Positions 55,301 through 64,000 of a DNA stretch of 64,000 nt are shown here, piece after piece. Origin of the DNA: Hydractinia symbiolongicarpus. Lineage: Eukaryota > Cnidaria > Hydrozoa > Anthoathecata > Hydractiniidae. Where the stretch lies: positions 23,277,501 to 23,341,500 of the forward strand of contig NC_079878.1 of assembly GCF_029227915.1 (NCBI RefSeq), given 5' to 3'. How positions within the stretch are numbered: position 1 is the first letter of the stretch; each line of letters starts with the position of its first letter. Made by a program: the position numbers and the translations under genes. A model generated the notes under the pieces. The model searched no databases, was not told the DNA's origin, and worked only from the letters and a program-made list of their open reading frames with translations.

Positions 55301-58300
55301 CTACAATTATATATATATTAATTGTGAAATTTTCCAAATTAAGTGGACAAAACTATCTAAGCATCCTTATGTCCCCGAAAGATGCATTTTACACACATTT
55401 TACAAATATATATACTTGTTGTGGACTTTCCCAACTTAAGCCACCAAAAATAAGCAAACTTCCAAATGGTCCCGTTAGATGCATTTTATAACACATACAT
55501 AATACGGTAACTTCGGCCGAAACACAAAATATACACGAAATGTCACCGCGCAATATCTTCACAGTACGCAATGCTCCCGTGAAAGTCATTTTCCACACAA
55601 ATTTTAAAGTATACATGGATATTAAACATTCTAGAGCCTGAAAAATTGCCCATTCGGTTATATCGTGCCAATGTCCCCGTAAGGTTCGTCTTACACACAT
55701 TCTACAATTATATATATATTGATTGTGAAATTTTCCAAATTAAGTGGACAAAACTATCTAAGCATCCTTATGTCCCCGAAAGATGCATTTTACACACATT
55801 TTACAAATATATATACTTGTTGTGGACTTTCCCAACTTAAGCCACTAACAATAAGCAAACTTCCAAATGTTCCCATTAGATGCATTTTATAACACATACA
55901 TAATACGGTAACTTCGGCCGAAACACAAAACATACACGCAATGTCACCGCGCAATATCTTCACAGTACGCAATGCTCCCGTGAGAGTCATTTTCACACAA
56001 ATTTTAAAGTATACATGGATATTAAACATTCTAGAGCCTGAAAAATTGCCCATTCGGTTATATCGTGCCAATGTCCCCGCTAGATGATTTGGCACACATT
56101 TTACAAATATATATACTGGTTGTTGACTTTTCCAACTTAGGTCGACAAAAATATTTAAACTTGCAAATGTACCCGTAAGATTCATCTTACACATATTTTA
56201 CAAATATATATATATATACTGGTTCTGCAATTTTGCAACTTAAGTCGACAACAATACTTAAACTTGCTAATGTCCCCGCAAGATGTATCTTACACACATT
56301 TCACAAATACATATATACGGGTTGTGCAATTGCGCAACCTATGTGGTCAAAAATGTTTAAATTTGCAAGTGTCCCCGTAAGATTCATCTTACACATATTT
56401 TACAAATATATATATATACTGGTTGTGCAATTTTGCAACTTAAGTCGCCAACAATACTTAAACTTGCTAATGTCCCCGTAAGATGTATCTTACACACATT
56501 TCACAAATACATATATATTGGTTGTGGAATTTTGCAACCTAAGTGTTCAAAAATATTTATATTTGCAAATGTCCCCGTAAGGTTCGTCTTACACACATTC
56601 TACAATTATATATATATTAATTGTGAAATTTTCCAAATTAAGTGGACAAAACTATCTAAGCATCCTTATGTCCCCGAAAGATGCATTTTACACACATTTT
56701 ACAAATATATATACTTGTTGTGGACTTTCCCAACTTAAGCCACCAAAAATAAGCAAACTTCCAAATGGTCCCGTTAGATGCATTTTATAACACATACATA
56801 ATACGGTAACTTCGGCCGAAACACAAAATATACACGAAATGTCACCGCGCAATATCTTCACAGTACGCAATGCTCCCGTGAAAGTCATTTTCCACACAAA
56901 TTTTAAAGTATACATGGATATTAAACATTCTAGAGCCTGAAAAATTGCCCATTCGGTTATATCGTGCCAATGTCCCCGTAAGGTTCGTCTTACACACATT
57001 CTACAATTATATATATATTGATTGTGAAATTTTCCAAATTAAGTGGACAAAACTATCTAAGCATCCTTATGTCCCCGAAAGATGCATTTTACACACATTT
57101 TACAAATATATATACTTGTTGTGGACTTTCCCAACTTAAGCCACCAACAATAAGCAAACTTCCAAATGTTCCCATTAGATGCATTTTATAACACATACAT
57201 AATACGGTAACTTCGGCCGAAACACAAAACATACACGAAATGTCACCGCGCAATATCTTCACAGTACGCAATGCTCCCGTGAGAGTCATTCTCACACAAA
57301 TTTTAAAGTATACATGGATATTAAACATTCTAGAGCCTGAAAAATTGCCCATTCGGTTATATCGTGCCAATGTCCCCGCTAGATGATTTGGCACACATTT
57401 TACAAATATATATACTGGTTGTTGACTTTTCCAACTTAGGTCGACAAAAATATTTAAACTTGCAAATGTCCCCGTAAGATTCATCTTACACATATTTTAC
57501 AAATATATATATACTGGTTGTGCAATTTTGCAACTTAAGTCGCCAGCAATACTTAAACTTGCTAATCTCCCCGCAAGATGTATCTTACACACATTTTACA
57601 AATACATATATAATGGTTCTGCAATTGTGCAACCTAAGTGGTCAAAAATGTTTAAATTTTCAAATGTACCCGTAAGATTCATCTTACACATATTTTACAA
57701 ATATATATATATATACTGGTTCTGCAATTTTGCAACTTAAGTCGACAACAATACTTAAACTTGCTAATGTCCCCGCAAGATGTATCTTACACACATTTCA
57801 CAAATACATATATACGGGTTGTGCAATTGCGCAACCTATGTTGTCAAAAATGTTTAAATTTGCAAGTGTCCCCGTAAGATTCATCTTACACATATTTTAC
57901 AAATATATATATATACTGGTTGTGCAATTTTGCAACTTAAGTCGCCAACAATACTTAAACTTGCTAATGTCCCCGTAAGATGTATCTTACACACATTTCA
58001 CAAATACATATATATTGGTTGTGGAATTTTGCAACCTAAGTGTTCAAAAATATTTATATTTGCAAATGTCCCCGTAAGGTTCGTCTTACACACATTCTAC
58101 AATTATATATATATTAATTGTGAAATTTTCCAAATTAAGTGGACAAAACTATCTAAGCATCCTTATGTCCCCGAAAGATGCATTTTACACACATTTTACA
58201 AATATATATACTTGTTGTGGACTTTCCCAACTTAAGCCACCAAAAATAAGCAAACTTCCAAATGGTCCCGTTAGATGCATTTTATAACACATACATAATA

Positions 58301-61300
58301 CGGTAACTTCGGCCGAAACACAAAATATACACGAAATGTCACCGCGCAATATCTTCACAGTACGCAATGCTCCCGTGAAAGTCATTCTCCACACAAATTT
58401 TAAAGTATACATGGATATTAAACATTCTAGAGCCTGAAAAATTGCCCATTCGGTTATATCGTGCCAATGTCCCCGTAAGGTTCGTCTTACACACATTCTA
58501 CAATTATATATATATTGATTGTGAAATTTTCCAAATTAAGTGGACAAAACTATCTAAGCATCCTTATGTCCCCGAAAGATGCATTTTACACACATTTTAC
58601 AAATATATATACTTGTTGTGGACTTTCCAAACTTAAGCCACCAAAAATAAGCAAACTTCCAAATGTTCCCGTTAGATGCATTTTATAACACATACATAAT
58701 ACGGTAACTTCGGCCGAAACACAAAATATACACGCAATGTCACCACGCAATATCTTCACAGTACGCAATGCTCCCGTGAGAGTCATTCTCCACACAAATT
58801 TTAAAGTATATATGGATATTAAACATTCTAGAGCCTAAAAAGTTGCCCATTTGGTTATATCGTGCCAATGTCCCCGCTAGATGATTTGGCACACATTTTA
58901 CAAATATATATACTGGCCGTTGACTCTTCCAACTTAGGTCGACAAACATATTTAAATTTGGAAATGTCCCCGTAAGATTCATCTTACACATTTATACAAA
59001 TGTATATATACTGGTTGTGGAGTTTTGCAACATAGGTCAACAAAAATATTTAAATTTGCAAATGTCCCCGCAAGATTCATCTTACACATATTTCACAAAT
59101 ACATATATATATATTGGTTATGGAATTTTGCAACCTAAGTGGTCAAAAGTTTTTAAATTTCCAATTGTCCCCGTAAGATTCCTCTTACACATGTTTTACA
59201 AATATGTATATATACTGGTTGTGCAATTGTGCAACTTAAGTCGACAACAATACTTAAACTTGCTAATGTCCCCGTAAGATGTATCTTACACACATTTCAC
59301 AAATACATATATATTTTGGCTGTGGAATTTTGCAACCTAAGTGGTCAAAAGTGTTTAAATTTGCAAATGTCCCCGTAAGATTCCTCTTACACATATTTTA
59401 CAAATATGTATATATACTGGTTGTGCAATTGTGTAGCTTAAGTTGACAACAATACTTAAACTTGCTAATGTCCCCGTAAGATGTATCTTACACACATTTT
59501 ACAAGTACATATATATTGGCTGTGGATTTTTGCAACGTAAGTGGTCAAAAATATTTATATTTGCAAATGTCCCCGTAAGGTTCGTTTTACACACATTCTA
59601 CAATTATATATATATTGATTGTGAAAATTTCCAAATTAAGTGGACAAAACTATCTAAGCATCCTTATGTCCCCGAAAGATGCATTTTACACACATTTTAC
59701 AAATATATATACTTGTTGTGGACTTTCCCAACTTAAGCCACCAACAATAAGCAAACTTCCAAATGTTCCCATTAGATGCATTTTATAACACATACATAAT
59801 ACGGTAACTTCGGCCGAAACACAAAACATACACGCAATGTCACCGCGCAATATCTTCACAGTACGCAATGCTCCCGTGAGAGTCATTCTCACACAAATTT
59901 TAAAGTATACATGGATATTAAACATTCTAGAGCCTGAAAAATTGTCCATTCGGTTATATCGTGCCAATGTCCCCGCTAGATGATTTGGCACACATTTTAC
60001 AAATATATATACTGGTTGTTGACTTTTCCAACTTAGGTCGACAAAAATATTTAAACTTGCAAATGTCCCCGTAAGATTCCTCTTACACATGTTTTACAAA
60101 TATGTATATATACTGGTTGTGCAATTGTGCAACTTAAGTCGACAACAATACTTAAACTTGCTAATGTCCCCGTAAGATGTATCTTACACACATTTCACAA
60201 ATACATATATATATTGGCTGTGGAATTTTGCAACCTAAGTGGTCAAAAGTGTTTAAATTTGCAAATGTCCCCGTAAGATTCCTCTTACACATATTTTACA
60301 AATATGTATATATACTGGTTGTGCAATTGTGTAGCTTAAGTTGACAACAATACTTAAACTTGCTAATGTCCCCGTAAGATGTATCTTACACACATTTTAC
60401 AAGTACATATATATTGGCTGTGGATTTTTGCAACGTAAGTGGTCAAAAATATTTATATTTGCAAATGTCCCCGTAAGGTTCGTCTTACACACATTCTACA
60501 ATTATATATATATTGATTGTGAAAATTTCCAAATTAAGTGGACAAAACTATCTAAGCATCCTTATGTCCCCGAAAGATGCAGTTTACACACATTTTACAA
60601 ATATATATACTTGTTGTGGACTTTCCCAACTTAAGCCACCAACAATAAGCAAACTTCCAAATGTTCCCATTAGATGCATTTTATAACACATACATAATAC
60701 GGTAACTTCGGCCGAAACACAAAACATACACGCAATGTCACCGCGCAATATCTTCACAGTACGCAATGCTTCTGTGAGAGTCATTCTCACACAAATTTTA
60801 AAGTATACATGGATATTAAACATTCTAGAGCCTGAAAAATTGCCCATTCGGTTATATCGTGCCAATGTCCCCGCTAGATGATTTGGCACACATTTTACAA
60901 ATATATATACTGGTTGTTGACTTTTCCAACTTAGGTCGACAAAAATATTTAAACTTGCAAATGTCCCCGTAACATTCATCTTACACACATTTTACAAATA
61001 CATATATACTGGTTGTGCAATTGTGCAACCTAAGTGGTCAAAAATGTTTAAATTTGCAAATGTACCCGTAAGATTCATCTTACACATATTGTACAAATAT
61101 ATATATATACTGGTTCTGCAATTGTGCAACTTAAGTCGACAACAATACTTAAACTTGCTAATGTCCCCGTAAGATGTATCTTACACACATTTCACAAATA
61201 CATATATATTTTGGCTGTGGAATTTTGCAACCTAAGTGGTCAAAAGTGTTTAAATTTGCAAATGTCCCCGTAAGATTCCTCTTACACATATTTTACAAAT

Positions 61301-64000
61301 ATGTATATATACTGGTTGTGCAATTGTGTAGCTTAAGTTGACAACAATACTTAAACTTGCTATAATGTCCCCGTAAGATGTATCTTACACACATTTTACA
61401 AGTACATATATATTGGCTGTGGATTTTTGCAACGTAAGTGGTCAAAAATATTTATATTTGCAAATGTCCCCGTAAGGTTCGTTTTACACACATTCTACAA
61501 TTATATATATATTGATTGTGAAAATTTCCAAATTAAGTGGACAAAACTATCTAAGCATCCTTATGTCCCCGAAAGATGCATTTTACACACATTTTTCAAA
61601 TATATATACTTGTTGTGGACTTTCCCAACTTAAGCCACCAACAATAAGCAAACTTCCAAATGTTCCCATTAGATGCATTTTATAACACATACATAATACG
61701 GTAACTTCGGCCGAAACACAAAACATACACGCAATGTCACCGCGCAATATCTTCACAGTACGCAATGCTCCCGTGAGAGTCATTCTCACACAAATTTTAA
61801 AGTATACATGGATATTAAACATTCTAGAGCCTGAAAAATTGTCCATTCGGTTATATCGTGCCAATGTCCCCGCTAGATGATTTGGCACACATTTTACAAA
61901 TATATATACTGGTTGTTGACTTTTCCAACTTAGGTCGACAAAAATATTTAAACTTGCAAATGTCCCCGTAAGATTCATCTTACACATATTTTACAAATAT
62001 ATATATACTGGTTGTGCAATTTTGCAACTTAAGTCGCCAGCAATACTTAAACTTGCTAATCTCCCCGCAAGATGTATCTTACACACATTTTACAAATACA
62101 TATATAATGGTTGTGCAATTGTGCAACCTAAGTGGTCAAAAATGTTTAAATTTTCAAATGTACCCGTAAGATTCATCTTACACATATTTTACAAATATAT
62201 ATATATACTGGTTCTGCAATTGTGCAACTTAAGTCGACAACAATACTTAAACTTGCTAATGTCCCCGTAAGATGTATCTTACACACATTTCACAAATACA
62301 TATATATATTGGCTGTGGAATTTTGCAACCTAAGTGGTCAAAAGTGTTTAAATTTGCAAAGGTCCCCGTAAGATTCCTCTTACACATATTTTACAAATAT
62401 GTATATATACTGGTTGTGCAATTGTGTAGCTTAAGTTGACAACAATACTTAAACTTGCTAATGTCCCCGTAAGATGTATCTTACACACATTTTACAAGTA
62501 CATATATATTGGCTGTGGATTTTTGCAACGTAAGTGGTCAAAAATATTTATATTTGCAAATGTCCCCGTAAGGTTCGTTTTACACACATTCTACAATTAT
62601 ATATATATTGATTGTGAAAATTTCCAAATTAAGTGGACAAAACTATCTAAGCATCCTTATGTCCCCGAAAGATGCATTTTACACACATTTTACAAATATA
62701 TATACTTGTTGTGGACTTTCCAAACTTAAGCCACCAAAAATAAGCAAACTTCCAAATGTTCCCGTTAGATGCATTTTATAACACATACATAATACGGTAA
62801 CTTCGGCCGAAACACAAAATATACACGCAATGTGACCACGCAATATCTTCACAGTACGCAATGCTCCCGTGAGAGTCATTCTCCACACAAATTTTAAAGT
62901 ATATATGGATATTAAACATTCTAGAGCCTGAAAAGTTGCCCATTCGGTTATATCGTGCCAATGTCCCCGCTAGATGATTTGGCACACATTTTACAAATAT
63001 ATATACTGGCCGTTGACTCTTCCAACTTAGGTCGACAAACATATTTAAATTTGGAAATGTCCCCGTAAGATTCATCTTACACATATTTTACAAATATATA
63101 TATACTGGTTGTGGAGTTTTGCAACCTAGGTCAACGAAAATATTTAAATTTGCAAATGTCCCCGTAAGATTCATCTTACACATATTTCACAAATACATAT
63201 ATATATTGGTTATGGAATTTTGCAACCTAAGTGGTCAAAAGTATTTAAATTTGCAATTGTCCCCGTAAGATTCCTCTTACACATGTTTTACAAATATGTA
63301 TATATACTGGTTGTGCAATTGTGCAACTTATGTCGACAACAATACTTAAACTTGCTAATGTCCCCGTAAGATGTATCTTACACACATTTTACAAGTACAT
63401 ATATATTGGCTGTGGATTTTTGCAACGTAAGTGGTCAAAAATATTTATATTTGCAAATGTCCCCGTAAGGTTCGTCTTACACACATTCTACAATTATATA
63501 TATATTGATTGTGAAAAATTCCAAATTAAGTGGACAAAACTATATAAGCATCCTTATGTCCACGAAAGATGCAATTTACACACATTTTACAAATATATAT
63601 ACTTGTTGTGGACTTTCCAAACTTAAGCCACCAAAAATAAGCAAACTTCCAAATGTTCCCGTTAGATGCATTTTATAACACATACATAATACGGTAACTT
63701 CGGCCGAAACACAAAATATACACGCAATGTGACCACGCAATATCTTCACAGTACGCAATGCTCCCGTGAGAGTCATTCTCCACACAAATTTTAAAGTATA
63801 TATGGATATTAAACATTCTAGAGCCTGAAAAGTTGCCCATTCGGTTATATCGTGCCAATGTCCCCGCTAGATGATTTGGCACACATTTTACAAATATATA
63901 TACTGGCCGTTGACTCTTCCAACTTAGGTCGACAAACATATTTAAATTTGGAAATTTCCCCGTAAGATTCATCTTACACATATTTTACAAATATATATAT
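46331..64000. repeat. Satellite array, right part, running off the window
   Basis: The same ~100-bp monomers continue. The marker GTAACTTCGGCCGAAACAC recurs about 21 more times, with spacings near 400, 900, 1000 and 1100 bp, i.e. 4-, 9-, 10- and 11-monomer higher-order units. Blocks are duplicated again at larger scale: 55134-57139 shows a tandem 1299-bp repeat, 47061-48360 reappears at offset 10,869, and 49270-53800 reappears at offset about 10,177. Subtypes differ by single bases, e.g. AATGTGACCACGC at 52655, 62832 and 63728. No gene is supported inside it. Confidence 0.95.

Noticed and set aside
39411-64000. Dozens of 60-134-codon ORFs with recurring sequences on both strands
   Set aside because: They repeat with the satellite monomers, exist because 99-bp units keep frame briefly, and show no domain or codon signal.
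40800-64000. Hammerhead-like CGAAAC/CGAAAG strings in the satellite
   Set aside because: No CTGATGA-type partner at suitable distance; only the Penelope copies have the full core.

Overview
The window reads as animal nuclear DNA, most likely from a cnidarian, and nearly all of it is mobile or satellite DNA. Pointers to an animal are spliced genes with GT-AG introns, a BEN-domain gene, a Polinton/Maverick (adintovirus-like) element, a Penelope-like element with hammerhead motifs, an EnSpm-like transposase and an RLE-type LINE relic. The cnidarian call is inference from the look of the Polinton and retroelement proteins. No rRNA, tRNA or CRISPR array was seen.

1 to about 16.6 kb is most of a Polinton, less AT-rich than its surroundings and entering from beyond the left edge. 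In order it has a broken major capsid gene, a packaging ATPase, a run of small membrane or virion-type ORFs, a divergent pair of structural-type genes, a DDE integrase, a small SAP protein, a SAP-RING protein and a SAP-fused protein-primed family B DNA polymerase. The capsid gene is split by a 3.59-kb DNA transposon (367-3952) with 75-bp inverted ends and a 10-bp target duplication. That transposon carries a ZAD-like zinc-finger gene and a RecQ-type helicase gene facing each other. The Polinton copy also has two frameshifts and one nonsense codon, so it is probably no longer functional. Its genes share features: hairpins at gene 3' ends, a repeated promoter module and a duplicated SAP cassette.

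16.6-33.8 kb is AT-rich and gene-poor. It holds two TTAA-flanked elements, short inverted-repeat elements (two related by their ends to the transposon in the capsid gene), retroelement relics, minisatellites and one candidate small secreted-peptide gene. 34.7-37.0 kb is a multi-exon BEN-domain gene on the minus strand. 37.5-39.4 kb is the 5' part of a decayed EnSpm/CACTA-like transposase.

From 39.4 kb to the right edge is a satellite array of about 100-bp monomers. They are organised into higher-order units of about 400, 900, 1000 and 1100 bp, which are themselves duplicated at offsets of about 1.3, 10.2 and 10.9 kb. A Penelope-like element with inverted terminal copies and two hammerhead-like motifs has inserted at 44086-46330.
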